Source of the DNA: Collimonas sp. OK607
GTDB lineage: Bacteria > Pseudomonadota > Gammaproteobacteria > Burkholderiales > Burkholderiaceae_D
Assembly: GCF_900111995.1 (NCBI RefSeq)
Contig: NZ_FOKF01000003.1
Span: forward strand, 1 to 64,000
Direction: 5' to 3'
Length of the DNA stretch: 64,000 nt
Below, piece by piece: positions 28,284 to 37,880 of the stretch (position 1 is the first letter of the stretch; the number at the start of each line of letters is the position of its first letter). The position numbers and the translations under genes are program-made. The notes beneath the pieces were generated by a model that was not told where the DNA came from, did not search any database, and was given only the letters and a program-made list of their open reading frames with translations.

Positions 28284-29215
28284 CTGCTGCCGTACAACTG
28301 TCTAGCCTGATTGATCAACCGGCGTCCGATTTCACTTCTTGGATGCGCCAGGTACAGGCCGACATGGAAACTGCCCTCGGTCAGTTCCTGCCGTCGGAAG
28401 CCAGCACTCCGGTCAAGCTCCACCAGGCCATGCGTTATGCTGTGCTGGATGGCGGCAAGCGGGTCCGGCCCTTGCTGGTGTTTGCCGCAGGGGAATTGTT
28501 TTCAACGCCGGCCGCCGTGGCGCAACGCGCCGCTGCGGCAGTCGAAATGATTCATGCGTATTCCCTGGTGCATGACGATATGCCGTGCATGGATGACGAT
28601 GCCCTGCGCCGCGGCAAACCGACCGTGCATGTGAAATACGATGAAGCGACCGCGTTGCTGGTGGGCGATGCCTTGCAGGCACAGGCTTTCGTAGTGCTGG
28701 CTGAGATTGATGCCGCCGGATTGGACCCGGCGCGCCAGATCGTCATGCTGCGCTTGCTGGCCCAGGCTTCCGGTTCGCTCGGCATGTGCGGCGGTCAGGC
28801 AATCGACCTGGCGAGCGTCGGCCTGAGTCTGTCGCTGGCTGAGCTGGAGCAGATGCACAAGTTGAAAACCGGCGCCTTGCTGCGCGCTTCGGTATTGCTG
28901 GGCGCATGGGGCGGCAAGGCTCTGGCGCAGAATGAAATCCAGGCGCTGGAAGCCTACGGCACAGCGATAGGCCTGGCGTTCCAGGTGGTCGACGATATTC
29001 TGGATGCGACAGCCGATTCCGCCACGCTGGGTAAAACCGCCGGCAAGGATGCCGCAGACAACAAGCCGACTTATGTCTCGATTCTGGGTTTGTCCGAATC
29101 GCAGGCTTTGGCAGAAAAATTACGCAACGACGCCCATCAGGCGCTTGCGATCTTTGGGGATAAGGCACGTCGCCTGCGCGAGCTGGCGGATTTGATCGTG
29201 CAACGGAAAGCTTAG
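28280..29215 (+). CDS. ispA: farnesyl diphosphate synthase (geranyltranstransferase)
   Basis: Condenses isopentenyl and dimethylallyl diphosphates to geranyl and farnesyl diphosphate. The 311-residue all-helical protein has GGKRVRPLL near residue 57, the first Asp-rich motif DDMPCMDDD near 98, LKTGALLRASV near 194 and the second Asp-rich motif DDILD near 236. Translation is probably coupled to xseB by the ATGA overlap, and dxs follows 12 bases later. Confidence 0.95.
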   Translation: MTAAVQLSSLIDQPASDFTSWMRQVQADMETALGQFLPSEASTPVKLHQAMRYAVLDGGKRVRPLLVFAAGELFSTPAAVAQRAAAAVEMIHAYSLVHDDMPCMDDDALRRGKPTVHVKYDEATALLVGDALQAQAFVVLAEIDAAGLDPARQIVMLRLLAQASGSLGMCGGQAIDLASVGLSLSLAELEQMHKLKTGALLRASVLLGAWGGKALAQNEIQALEAYGTAIGLAFQVVDDILDATADSATLGKTAGKDAADNKPTYVSILGLSESQALAEKLRNDAHQALAIFGDKARRLRELADLIVQRKA

Positions 29216-29227
29216 GGTTTAGCGCAT

Positions 29228-31099
29228 ATGGAAATACTCAACACAATCGACAGCCCGGCAGATCTGCGCAAGTTGACGCGGGCGCAGCTCAAGCCGCTGG
29301 CCGATGAACTGCGCGAATTCGTCATCGAATCGGTGGCGCAGACCGGCGGCCATCTGTCGTCCAACCTGGGCACGGTCGAATTGACGATCGCCCTGCATTA
29401 CGTCTTCAATACGCCAGAGGACCGGATCGTCTGGGACGTCGGTCATCAAACTTATCCGCACAAAATACTCACCGGCCGCCGCGAGCGCATGAACACGCTG
29501 CGCCAGCTTAACGGCATCTCGGGCTTCCCGCGCCGTTGCGAAAGCGAGTACGACACCTTCGGTACCGCCCATTCGTCGACCTCGATTTCGGCCGCGCTGG
29601 GGATGGCGTTGGCCGCCAAGACCAAAGGCGAGACCGATCGCCACGCGATTGCCGTGATCGGCGATGGCGCCATGACTGCCGGCATGGTATTCGAAGCGAT
29701 GAATAACGCCGGTGTCTATGACGACATCAACATGCTGGTGATCCTGAACGACAACGACATGTCGATCTCGCCGCCGGTAGGCGCCTTGAACCGCTATCTG
29801 GCGCGGCTGATGTCGGGCCAGTTCTATGCGCAAGCCAAGAATGTCGGCAAGTCGATCCTGCCGGCGCCGATGCGGCAACTGGCCAAGCGTCTTGAAGAAC
29901 ATGCCAAAGGCATGGTGGTGCCGGCCACCATGTTTGAAGAATTCGGTTTCAACTATATCGGCCCGATCGACGGTCACGACCTGGAATCGCTGATTCCAAC
30001 CTTGCAAAACCTGAAGCACCTGAAGGGCCCGCAGTTCCTGCACGTGGTGACCAAGAAGGGCCAGGGTTACAAGCTGGCGGAGGCCGACCCGGTGCTGTAT
30101 CACGGCCCGGGCAAGTTCAATCCGGCTGAAGGCATCAAACCGGCTGCGGTTAGCAAGATGACCTACACACAGGTTTTCGGCGACTGGCTGTGCGACATGG
30201 CAGCGCAAGACGACAAGCTGATCGGCATCACCCCGGCCATGTCGGGCGGGTCCGGCCTGGATACTTTCGCCAAGCGTTTTCCGCAACGTTTCTACGATGT
30301 CGGCATCGCCGAGCAGCATGCGGTCACTTTTGCCGCCGGCCTCGCCTGTGAAGGCTTGAAGCCGGTAGTGGCGATCTATTCGACTTTCCTGCAACGCGCC
30401 TACGATCAATTGATCCATGACGTGGCTTTGCAAAACCTGGACGTGACCTTCGCGCTCGATCGTTCCGGCCTGGTCGGCGCCGATGGCGCGACCCACGCCG
30501 GCAATTACGATATGGCGTACCTGCGCTGTATTCCCAACATGGTAGTGATGGCAGCTTCGGACGAAAACGAATGTCGCCAGATGCTGTCCACCGCGTATCA
30601 CTATAACGGCCCGGCGGCTGTGCGTTATCCGCGCGGCGCCGGCATTGGCGCGGCGATAACGCCGGAGTTGACTACTTTGCCGTTGGGTAAAGGTGAAATC
30701 AAGCGTCAGGGCAAGAGCGTGGCGATCCTCGCATTCGGTTCGATGCTGGCGCCAAGCGTCGCCGCCGGTGAGTTGCTGGATGCCACTGTGGTCAATATGC
30801 GTTTCATCAAACCGCTGGATGCGGAGCTGGTGCTGGAGCTGGCAAAAACCCACGATGCGCTGGTCACCGTGGAAGAAGGTTCCATCATGGGCGGCGCGGG
30901 CTCTGCAGTAGCGGAAGCGCTGGCTGCGGCAGGATGCGTCAAGCCGCTCTTGAATCTGGGTCTGCCGGACCAATTTATCGACCATGGCGACGTCGCCCTG
31001 TTGTTGGCGCAATGCGGCTTGAATCCGGAAGGTATCGCAGCATCGATACGTCAACGTTTCGGCAAAGATCAGCCACGTCTGGTCGTCAATCAAAATTAA
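29228..31099 (+). CDS. dxs: 1-deoxy-D-xylulose-5-phosphate synthase
   Basis: Thiamine-diphosphate enzyme making deoxyxylulose 5-phosphate from pyruvate and glyceraldehyde 3-phosphate. The product feeds the MEP isoprenoid pathway, thiazole synthesis by ThiG and pyridoxal synthesis. The 623-residue transketolase-like protein shows [17 protein letters not shown] near residue 42, [17 protein letters not shown], the cofactor motif GDGAMTAGM with later NDN, and [15 protein letters not shown] near 360. It ends the xseB-ispA-dxs run; a repeat element then separates it from folE2. Confidence 0.97.
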   Translation: MEILNTIDSPADLRKLTRAQLKPLADELREFVIESVAQTGGHLSSNLGTVELTIALHYVFNTPEDRIVWDVGHQTYPHKILTGRRERMNTLRQLNGISGFPRRCESEYDTFGTAHSSTSISAALGMALAAKTKGETDRHAIAVIGDGAMTAGMVFEAMNNAGVYDDINMLVILNDNDMSISPPVGALNRYLARLMSGQFYAQAKNVGKSILPAPMRQLAKRLEEHAKGMVVPATMFEEFGFNYIGPIDGHDLESLIPTLQNLKHLKGPQFLHVVTKKGQGYKLAEADPVLYHGPGKFNPAEGIKPAAVSKMTYTQVFGDWLCDMAAQDDKLIGITPAMSGGSGLDTFAKRFPQRFYDVGIAEQHAVTFAAGLACEGLKPVVAIYSTFLQRAYDQLIHDVALQNLDVTFALDRSGLVGADGATHAGNYDMAYLRCIPNMVVMAASDENECRQMLSTAYHYNGPAAVRYPRGAGIGAAITPELTTLPLGKGEIKRQGKSVAILAFGSMLAPSVAAGELLDATVVNMRFIKPLDAELVLELAKTHDALVTVEEGSIMGGAGSAVAEALAAAGCVKPLLNLGLPDQFIDHGDVALLLAQCGLNPEGIAASIRQRFGKDQPRLVVNQN

Positions 31100-31117
31100 C
31101 AGAGTAAAAATTAATAC

Positions 31118-31193
31118 AGTAGGGTGGGCATGTATGCCCACGCGGTAGTAGCGCAATCGGCATCCGCGTGGGCACATTGTGCCCACCCTACGT
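31118..31193. repeat. double-hairpin repeat, copy 4 (between dxs and folE2)
   Basis: Begins AGTAGGGTGGGCATGTATGCCCACGCGG and ends CCGCGTGGGCACATTGTGCCCACCCTACG. The middle (tagtagcgcaatcggcat) is the reverse complement of the copy 1 middle with few changes. This copy therefore sits in the opposite orientation, which argues for a mobile element with a defined core. Confidence 0.88.
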
Positions 31194-31213
31194 TCATTCA
31201 AAGGTAAATATCA

Positions 31214-32017
31214 ATGAACACGCGTGACCCCAATCTGACTATCCCAGACGTGCAAAGCACTGTCGACACCCGCCATCTGGCGATTCAGCGCGTGGGTGTG
31301 AAAGGCGTACGTTATCCGGTTACGGTGCGTACCGGGTCCGGCGCGCAGCCGACCATCGGCAGCTGGAACATGTATGTGCATCTGCCGGAACAGCAGAAGG
31401 GCACCCACATGTCGCGCTTCATCGCGCTGCTGGAAGGACTGGACGGACCGCTCGACGTCACCTCGTTCGGCGATCTGATGCGCAAGATGGTCAGCCTGCT
31501 GGACGCCGAGCGCGGCCGCATCGAACTGACTTTCCCGTATTTCATCAACAAGACGGCGCCGGTTTCAGGTGTGCAAAGCTTGATGGATTACGAAGTGGGC
31601 CTGACCGGCGAGATAAATCATGGCGTGCTCGAAGTGACCTTGAAAGTCCTGGTGCCGGTGACCAGCCTGTGCCCTTGCTCGAAGCAGATTTCAGCCTACG
31701 GCGCGCACAACCAGCGCTCGCACATTACCGTCAATGCGGTGTTGGACGGCGAAATCCTGGTGGATGAATTGATTGCCCGTATCGAAGCGCAGGCATCGTG
31801 CGAATTGTTCGGTTTGCTGAAACGTCCGGATGAAAAATACGTCACCGAACGTGCTTACGAAAATCCGAAGTTTGTTGAAGACCTGGTACGCGACGTGGCG
31901 GTGGCCTTGAACAACGAACCGCGCGTGCTGGCCTATGTGCTGGAAGCGGAAAACTTCGAGTCGATCCACAATCACTCGGCCTACGCGTTGATCGAACACG
32001 ATAAGCGGTGTAAGTAA
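31214..32017 (+). CDS. folE2: GTP cyclohydrolase FolE2 (type IB)
   Basis: Converts GTP to dihydroneopterin triphosphate, the first step of folate and of queuosine precursor synthesis, using a flexible metal site that works when zinc is scarce. The 267-residue protein has the FolE2 core: [10 protein letters not shown] near residue 28, GTHMSRF near 63 and the catalytic Cys loop [10 protein letters not shown] near 153. HNQRSH and a C-terminal [13 protein letters not shown] are also visible. It is transcribed after dxs but behind a repeat that may act as a terminator or mRNA stabiliser. Confidence 0.95.
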   Translation: MNTRDPNLTIPDVQSTVDTRHLAIQRVGVKGVRYPVTVRTGSGAQPTIGSWNMYVHLPEQQKGTHMSRFIALLEGLDGPLDVTSFGDLMRKMVSLLDAERGRIELTFPYFINKTAPVSGVQSLMDYEVGLTGEINHGVLEVTLKVLVPVTSLCPCSKQISAYGAHNQRSHITVNAVLDGEILVDELIARIEAQASCELFGLLKRPDEKYVTERAYENPKFVEDLVRDVAVALNNEPRVLAYVLEAENFESIHNHSAYALIEHDKRCK

Positions 32018-32037
32018 TATCAAGCAGCCCCAAAAAA

Positions 32038-32074
32038 ACAGGCCGGATGATGTCGCATCATCCGGCCTGTTTTG
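32038..32074. terminator. bidirectional rho-independent terminator
   Basis: ACAGGCCGGATGATG and CATCATCCGGCCTGT form a 15-base stem with a 3-base loop, flanked by an A-run on the left and TTTTGTTTT on the right. It separates the convergent folE2 and cobalamin adenosyltransferase genes. Confidence 0.92.
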
Positions 32075-32076
32075 TT

Positions 32077-32634
32077 TTAAGCATCCCGCATTCGATCCTT
32101 CTGCCACAGCACATCGCTGCCACCATCTGCCCGGTTCAGCACGCGTGACAACACGAACAGCAAATCCGACAAGCGGTTCACATACTGCCGCAACGCTTCA
32201 CTTACCGTTTCGCTCTTGCCTAAACCGACTATGCTGCGTTCTGCACGCCGGCACACGGTACGGCAGACGTGCGCCAGCGCCGCGGCGTGGCTGCCGCCGG
32301 GCAGGATGAAATCCTTCAGGGGCGGCAAGTCGGCATTGTATTTTTCCAGCAGGCGATCGAGTCGCGCCACCTGTGCGTCGGTGATCAAGGTATAGCCGGG
32401 AATGCACAGTTCACCGCCGAGATCGAATAAATCATGTTGTATTGACAGCAATGTTTCGCGCAGTGCGGAATCCAGTTTGTCGCATAACAAAAGCCCAAGC
32501 TGCGAATTAAGCTCGTCAATATCGCCGATAGCCTGGATCCTCAAGCTGTCCTTGTCAACGCGGCTGCCGTCGCCGAGGCCAGTACTGCCGTTATCGCCGG
32601 TGCGCGTGGCGATCTTTGAGAGTCGATTACCCAT
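32077..32634 (-). CDS. cob(I)yrinic acid a,c-diamide adenosyltransferase, PduO type
   Basis: Transfers the adenosyl group of ATP to cob(I)alamin to make coenzyme B12. The 185-residue helical-bundle protein has the ATP-binding N-terminal motif TRTGDNGSTGLGDGSRVDKD. The middle contains IQHDLFDLGGELC and the C-terminus VCRRAERSIVGL with NRLSDLLFVLSR, as in PduO/MMAB enzymes. It is a single gene ending at a shared terminator. No other cobalamin gene is in the window. Confidence 0.93.
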   Translation of the reverse strand: MGNRLSKIATRTGDNGSTGLGDGSRVDKDSLRIQAIGDIDELNSQLGLLLCDKLDSALRETLLSIQHDLFDLGGELCIPGYTLITDAQVARLDRLLEKYNADLPPLKDFILPGGSHAAALAHVCRTVCRRAERSIVGLGKSETVSEALRQYVNRLSDLLFVLSRVLNRADGGSDVLWQKDRMRDA

Positions 32635-32743
32635 GGTTTTCTGATTTTTTCTGTTTATTTAGCGTGGAATGGAAGTGCTTGTACTTTACACCAGCAGACA
32701 CCAGTCCCGCGGAGTAAAATTCATGGGAAAAGGAGACCTTCCA

Positions 32744-34153
32744 ATGAATCACATAACCGACCTCGCGGCGTTGAAAAAGCCGCTGCCGGATGCTTTGCTT
32801 GCCGCCCTCAGCGCGCTGTTTGGCGAACGTTTTTCGACCACCGTGGCGATGCGCGAGCATCATGGCCGCGATGCATCTTCGTATGACCCGATGCTGCCGG
32901 ACGCCGTCGTATTTGTCGAATCGACCGAAGAAGTTGCGGCGCTGGTCAAGCTATGCAGCGAATACCAGATCCCGGTAATCCCGTTCGGCAGCGGCACCTC
33001 GCTGGAGGGCCATGTGCTGGCGTTGCAGGGCGGGATTTCGATTGATCTGTCGCGCATGAACCGGTTGCTGGCGATCCATGCCGAAGACTTGACTGCGACG
33101 GTGCAAACCGGCGTCACCCGCAAGCAGTTGAATCACGAAATCAAGGACAGTGGCCTGTTCTTCCCCATCGATCCCGGCGCCGATGCGTCGATCGGCGGCA
33201 TGGCGGCAACCCGTGCTTCCGGCACCAACGCTGTGCGCTACGGCAGTATGCGCGAGAACACGCTGGCGCTGACCGTGGTAACTGCCGATGGCCGGATCAT
33301 CAAGACCGGCACACGCGCCAAGAAATCGGCGGCAGGTTACGACCTGACGCGCATTTTTGTCGGCAGCGAAGGCACGCTCGGTGTGATCACCGAAGTAACC
33401 GTCAAGCTCTATCCGCAACCGGAAGCCATTTCGGCTGCGGTATGTTCGTTTCAAAATATTGCCGATGCGGTCAATGCCGTGATCCAGACGATACAACTCG
33501 GGGTGCCGGTGGCACGGGTAGAACTGCTGGATGAAAACGGCGTCAAAGCCATCAATGCACATTCGAAACTGGCATTGCCGGAACAACCGCTGCTGCTGTT
33601 TGAATTCCATGGCAGCGAGAACGGCGTCAAGGAACAGGCAGAGATCGTGCAGGCGGTAGTGGCCGACCATCACGCTACCGGTTTCGAATGGGCGACGCGG
33701 CCGGAGGACCGTTCGCGCTTATGGACCGCGCGCCACAACGCCTATTTCGCCTTGCTGCAATTGCGTCCCGGCAGCCGTGCGATTTCAACCGATTGCTGTG
33801 TGCCGATCTCGCGCCTGGCGGAATGCATCCTCGAAACCAAGGCCGATTGCGAAGCGAACGGTATGGTGTATTCGATTATCGGCCACGTCGGCGATGGCAA
33901 TTTCCATGTGCAGATGCTAGTCGATCCTGACGATGCCGCCGACATCGCGCGCGCCGAAGGTGTCAACGCGCGCATGGTTAGCCGTGCTATCGGCATGGAC
34001 GGTACCTGCACCGGCGAACATGGCGTCGGATTGCACAAGATCGATTTCCTGATTGAAGAGCATGGCGTCGAAGCGATAGCCACCATGCGCGCGTTGAAGC
34101 ATGCTTTCGATCCCAGGAACATCATGAATCCGGGAAAGATAATCCGTTGGTGA
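32744..34153 (+). CDS. FAD-linked 2-hydroxyacid (D-lactate-type) dehydrogenase
   Basis: A 469-residue flavoprotein of the GlcD/DLD family (FAD-binding PCMH domain plus FAD-oxidase C-terminal domain). It shows VIPFGSGTSLEGH near residue 83, GADASIGGMAATRASGTNAVRYG near 148 and FVGSEGTLGVITEV near 206. The C-terminal pieces IGHVGDGNFHVQML and GTCTGEHGVG hold catalytic-site His residues. It most resembles cytochrome-type D-lactate dehydrogenases. The start at 32744 follows AGGAGA. A LysR regulator gene follows directly and glcDEF comes next; D-lactate or glycolate use is likely but unproven. Confidence 0.87.
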   Translation: MNHITDLAALKKPLPDALLAALSALFGERFSTTVAMREHHGRDASSYDPMLPDAVVFVESTEEVAALVKLCSEYQIPVIPFGSGTSLEGHVLALQGGISIDLSRMNRLLAIHAEDLTATVQTGVTRKQLNHEIKDSGLFFPIDPGADASIGGMAATRASGTNAVRYGSMRENTLALTVVTADGRIIKTGTRAKKSAAGYDLTRIFVGSEGTLGVITEVTVKLYPQPEAISAAVCSFQNIADAVNAVIQTIQLGVPVARVELLDENGVKAINAHSKLALPEQPLLLFEFHGSENGVKEQAEIVQAVVADHHATGFEWATRPEDRSRLWTARHNAYFALLQLRPGSRAISTDCCVPISRLAECILETKADCEANGMVYSIIGHVGDGNFHVQMLVDPDDAADIARAEGVNARMVSRAIGMDGTCTGEHGVGLHKIDFLIEEHGVEAIATMRALKHAFDPRNIMNPGKIIRW

Positions 34154-34186
34154 GCCCGCTGCATTTTCTGAATTTACCCGCCAGCC

Positions 34187-35092
34187 ATGTCGAATAAAAC
34201 TCCCTTGGTCAACCGGCTGCCGCCGGTGCATGCCTTGTCAGCATTTGAAGCCGCCGCACGCCATCATTCATTCGCACTGGCGGCGGATGAGTTATGCATT
34301 ACGCCGTCTGCGCTATCGCACCGCATACGCTTGCTGGAAGATTTCGTCGGCGAGCGTCTGTTTTCGCGCGAAGGACGTACTGTCGCCTTGTCGGAATTCG
34401 GTCACCGTTATCTGGATGTGGTGCGCAGCGCCTTGCGCACCCTGACTGAATTTCCGCTGCCGCAACGTAACGCTCAGGCGCAGCCAAGAGTCAAGATCAC
34501 CGCGCCGCCGACGTTTGCACGCCATTTGCTGATTCCGCATTTGCACGGGTTTGCCAGCCGGCACCCGGAGATCGTGGTCGAGATATTCTTGTCGGTGCCG
34601 CTGTATGACCTGAGCTTGACCGAGAGCGATCTCGAAGTACGTTTCGGCGCCGGCAAGTACCCCAACACCACTACCGAGAAACTCTTCGAAGAACCGACCT
34701 TTGCCGTCGCCAGCCCAGCGTATCTGAAGAAGATCGGCCCGCTCGACAAACCCGCCGATTTGCGCAAGGCCAGCTTGTTGCGCTCCGCGCTTGAACCCTG
34801 GCAGCCGTGGTTCCAGGAAGCCGGCCTGGACTGGCCCGAGCCTTCCGTCGGTTTGCGCGCCGATGATCTGGGTTTGTTGCTGGAACTGGTGCGCCATGGC
34901 CATGGCGTCGGCCTGACCCGCAAGCATTTTGCCCAACAGATGATTGTGCAAGGAGAAGTGGTGCAATTGTTCGACATCAGCCTGACCTCGCCGCCACATG
35001 CTTATTATCTGGTCTACCAGCAAAAGCCGCAGGAGAGGCCTGAAGTGACAACCTTTATCGAATGGATGAAAGAGACTTTCAGCCGCATTTGA
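34187..35092 (+). CDS. LysR family transcriptional regulator (GcvA-like)
   Basis: A 301-residue regulator with the N-terminal winged helix (LSAFEAAARHHSFALAADEL, then TPSALSHRIRLLEDFVGERLF) and a LysR effector-binding domain. The motif set matches the GcvA/AmpR subgroup. It lies 33 bases after the FAD-linked dehydrogenase and 164 bases before glcD on the same strand, so it may control one or both. LysR genes are more often divergent from their target. The effector is unknown. Confidence 0.88.
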   Translation: MSNKTPLVNRLPPVHALSAFEAAARHHSFALAADELCITPSALSHRIRLLEDFVGERLFSREGRTVALSEFGHRYLDVVRSALRTLTEFPLPQRNAQAQPRVKITAPPTFARHLLIPHLHGFASRHPEIVVEIFLSVPLYDLSLTESDLEVRFGAGKYPNTTTEKLFEEPTFAVASPAYLKKIGPLDKPADLRKASLLRSALEPWQPWFQEAGLDWPEPSVGLRADDLGLLLELVRHGHGVGLTRKHFAQQMIVQGEVVQLFDISLTSPPHAYYLVYQQKPQERPEVTTFIEWMKETFSRI

Positions 35093-35256
35093 GCGGGATT
35101 GCGGGGCGGCGTCTGGCAACTGAAAACATTTCATCTGCCCGGTGCAAGCTTTTCAGCAGGAAATCATCCTGTAAAAAACACATTATCGTTATACTCGACA
35201 ACAGAAATCGTTCAGTCAGATAGCCAATCAACTAATAGAAAAATTAGGAAAATAGC

Positions 35257-36756
35257 ATGACTCTGCTCGCCTCAGCCGCCGCTGAATCTGCCTTTAGCCC
35301 GGCTCGTCAACAGCAGGTCGTCAGTGCATTACGGGCACTACTGCCGGAACATGCGCTGTTATCCAACATTGAAGATACCCGGCCCTACGAATGCGACGGC
35401 CTGGCAGCCTATCGGCAGACGCCGATGGTGGTCGCGCTGCCGGAGAACGAGGTGCAGGTGGTCGCTATCCTCAAGGCTTGCCGCGATCTCAAGGTGCCTA
35501 TCGTGCCACGCGGCGCCGGTACCGGCTTGTCCGGCGGCGCCATGCCGATCGCTGACGGCGTGGTCTTGTCCACCGCTAAATTTACCCGCATCGTTAAGCT
35601 CGACCCCTATGCGCGGACTGCCGTGGTGCAGCCGGGCGTGCGCAACCTGGCCATTTCGGAAGCGGCAGCTGCGCACGACTTGTACTACGCACCGGATCCG
35701 TCATCGCAGATCGCTTGCACCATCGGCGGCAATGTGGCGGAGAACTCCGGCGGCGTGCACTGCCTGAAATACGGCCTGACCGTGCACAACGTGCTGCGGG
35801 TGCGGATGGTTACCATCGACGGCGAAGTGGTGGAACTCGGCAACGGTGCGCTGGATGCGCCGGGTCTCGATTTGCTTGCGGTCTTTGTCGGCTCGGAAGG
35901 CATGCTGGGCGTGGTCACCGAGGTGACGGTCAAGCTGATTCCCAAGCCGCAAGCGGCGCGCGTGATCATGGCGTCATTCGACGACGTCGTGAAGAGCGGT
36001 AACGCGGTGGCCAATGTGATTGCCGCCGGCATCATTCCGGCCGGCCTGGAGATGATGGACCGCACCAGCTCGCGCATGGTGGAACCTTTCGTCAAGGCTG
36101 GTTACGATATCGATGCCGCCGCCATCCTGCTCTGCGAATCGGACGGCACCATCGAAGAAGTGGAAGAAGAAATCGGCCGAATGAGTGACGTACTGAATGC
36201 CAGCGGCGCCACCCGTATCGAAGTATCTACCTCGGAAGCGGAGCGCCTGCGTTTCTGGTCAGGCCGCAAGAATGCCTTCCCCGCCGCCGGCCGCATTTCT
36301 CCTGATTACTACTGCATGGACGGCACCATTCCACGCAAGAACCTGGCGCAGGTATTGCTCGGGATCGAGCAGATGGAAAAAAAATACGGCCTGCGTTGCG
36401 CCAACGTATTCCATGCCGGCGACGGCAATCTGCATCCTTTGATTTTGTTCGATGCCAATGTAGCGGGCGAATTTCATCGTGCGGAAGAATTCGGCGCCGA
36501 GATTCTAGAACTATGCGTTGCTGTCGGCGGCACGATCACCGGCGAGCACGGTGTCGGTATCGAAAAAATCAATTCGATGTGCGTGCAGTTTTCACCGCTG
36601 GAGCGCGAGGCGTTCTTCAACGTCAAGCGCGCTTTCGATACCGCATTCCTGTTGAATCCGGATAAGGCGATTCCGACTTTGCAACGCTGTGCCGAGTACG
36701 GCAAGATGCACGTTCAGCGCGGGCAGTTGAAGTTTGCAGATCTGCCGCGCTTTTAA
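35257..36756 (+). CDS. glcD: glycolate oxidase subunit GlcD
   Basis: FAD-binding catalytic subunit of glycolate oxidase, turning glycolate to glyoxylate. The 499-residue protein has VPIVPRGAGTGLSGGAMP near residue 87, IGGNVAENSGGVHCLKYG near 155, FVGSEGMLGVVTEVTVK near 210, VFHAGDGNLHPL near 385 and GGTITGEHGVGIEK near 425. It is followed by glcE (19 bases) and glcF, the three-subunit arrangement of E. coli. A malate synthase or glcC regulator gene is not present here. Confidence 0.94.
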   Translation: MTLLASAAAESAFSPARQQQVVSALRALLPEHALLSNIEDTRPYECDGLAAYRQTPMVVALPENEVQVVAILKACRDLKVPIVPRGAGTGLSGGAMPIADGVVLSTAKFTRIVKLDPYARTAVVQPGVRNLAISEAAAAHDLYYAPDPSSQIACTIGGNVAENSGGVHCLKYGLTVHNVLRVRMVTIDGEVVELGNGALDAPGLDLLAVFVGSEGMLGVVTEVTVKLIPKPQAARVIMASFDDVVKSGNAVANVIAAGIIPAGLEMMDRTSSRMVEPFVKAGYDIDAAAILLCESDGTIEEVEEEIGRMSDVLNASGATRIEVSTSEAERLRFWSGRKNAFPAAGRISPDYYCMDGTIPRKNLAQVLLGIEQMEKKYGLRCANVFHAGDGNLHPLILFDANVAGEFHRAEEFGAEILELCVAVGGTITGEHGVGIEKINSMCVQFSPLEREAFFNVKRAFDTAFLLNPDKAIPTLQRCAEYGKMHVQRGQLKFADLPRF

Positions 36757-36775
36757 TCAAAAGACAAAAGAAAAC

Positions 36776-37858
36776 ATGGACGCAGAGTTATTCAAACAGC
36801 AGGCCAGGGCGCAAATTCTCGCTGCAGGCGCAGAGCATCGGCCACTGGAAATTCGCGGCGGTGGCAGCAAGAGCTGGTATGGCCAGCAAGTACAAGGTGA
36901 GTTGCTCGATACGCGCGCCTACAGCGGTGTCATCGATTACGAGCCGACCGAACTGGTAATTACAGCGCGTTGCGGCACGCCGCTGGCTGAGGTCGAGGCG
37001 CTGCTTGCGCAGCACAATCAAATGCTGGCATTTGAGCCGCCGCATTTTGGCGGTGCTGCTACGCTTGGCGGCACGGTCGCCAGCGGCTTGTCCGGGCCGT
37101 CGCGGCAAGCGGTTGGCGCCTTACGCGACTTTGTGCTGGGTGCGGTGCTGATGGATGGCAAGGGCGATGTCTTGCATTTTGGCGGCCAGGTCATGAAGAA
37201 CGTTGCGGGATACGATGTGTCGCGTTTGCTGGCCGGTTCGCTCGGCACGCTGGGCCTGATTCTCGAAGTTTCATTGAAGGTCTTGCCGCTCCCTGTCGCC
37301 AGCAGCAGCCGTCGTTTTGCCATGACCGAAGCCGAGGCGATCCGCAGCCTGAATCAATGGGGCGGTTTGCCCCTGCCGATTTCCGCCAGTTGCTGGCAGG
37401 ACGGTATGCTGACGCTGCGCCTGTCCGGTGCGCAGGCGGCGGTGAGTGCAGCAGAAAAAAATCTTGGTGGTGAAGCGGTTGCCGACGCCGATAATTTTTG
37501 GCACGCAATCCGTGAGCAGACACATTGCTTTTTTGCCGCGGCAACTTCTCAGAAGTCTTTGTGGCGACTGTCGCTGCCATCGACGACTGCATCGCTGACA
37601 TTACCCGGCGAGACTTTGATCGAATGGGGTGGGGCGCAACGCTGGCTAATCACGGATGTCGATGCGGCGCAAATCCGCGAAGCGGTTGCCGGCGCTGGCG
37701 GCCACGCGACCTTGTATCGTACCGGCGGTGCTACTGACAAGAGTGCCGGCGTGTTCCATCCGCTGGCACCTGCGGTGGCACAAATTCATCGGCGTTTGAA
37801 AGCCAGCTTCGATCCTTCGGCGATCTTCAATATCGGCCGCATGTATCCGGACTTCTAA
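36776..37858 (+). CDS. glcE: glycolate oxidase FAD-binding subunit GlcE
   Basis: Second flavin-domain subunit of the glycolate oxidase complex, 360 residues, shorter than GlcD as expected. The ATG at 36776 gives MDAELFKQQ; a reading from 36734 overlaps glcD and is rejected. Visible are EIRGGGSKSWYG near residue 22, YEPTELVITARCGTPL near 48, FGGAATLGGTVASGLSGP near 87 and GGQVMKNVAGYDVSRLLAGSLG. The C-terminal FNIGRMYPDF is typical of GlcE. Confidence 0.94.
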   Translation: MDAELFKQQARAQILAAGAEHRPLEIRGGGSKSWYGQQVQGELLDTRAYSGVIDYEPTELVITARCGTPLAEVEALLAQHNQMLAFEPPHFGGAATLGGTVASGLSGPSRQAVGALRDFVLGAVLMDGKGDVLHFGGQVMKNVAGYDVSRLLAGSLGTLGLILEVSLKVLPLPVASSSRRFAMTEAEAIRSLNQWGGLPLPISASCWQDGMLTLRLSGAQAAVSAAEKNLGGEAVADADNFWHAIREQTHCFFAAATSQKSLWRLSLPSTTASLTLPGETLIEWGGAQRWLITDVDAAQIREAVAGAGGHATLYRTGGATDKSAGVFHPLAPAVAQIHRRLKASFDPSAIFNIGRMYPDF

Positions 37859-37880
37859 CCAATCATTAACGAAGCAAGCC

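Noticed and set aside
29219-31201. Antisense frame of 660 codons opposite dxs
   Set aside because: Same shadow effect; it reads through repeat copy 4 and shows no family motif.
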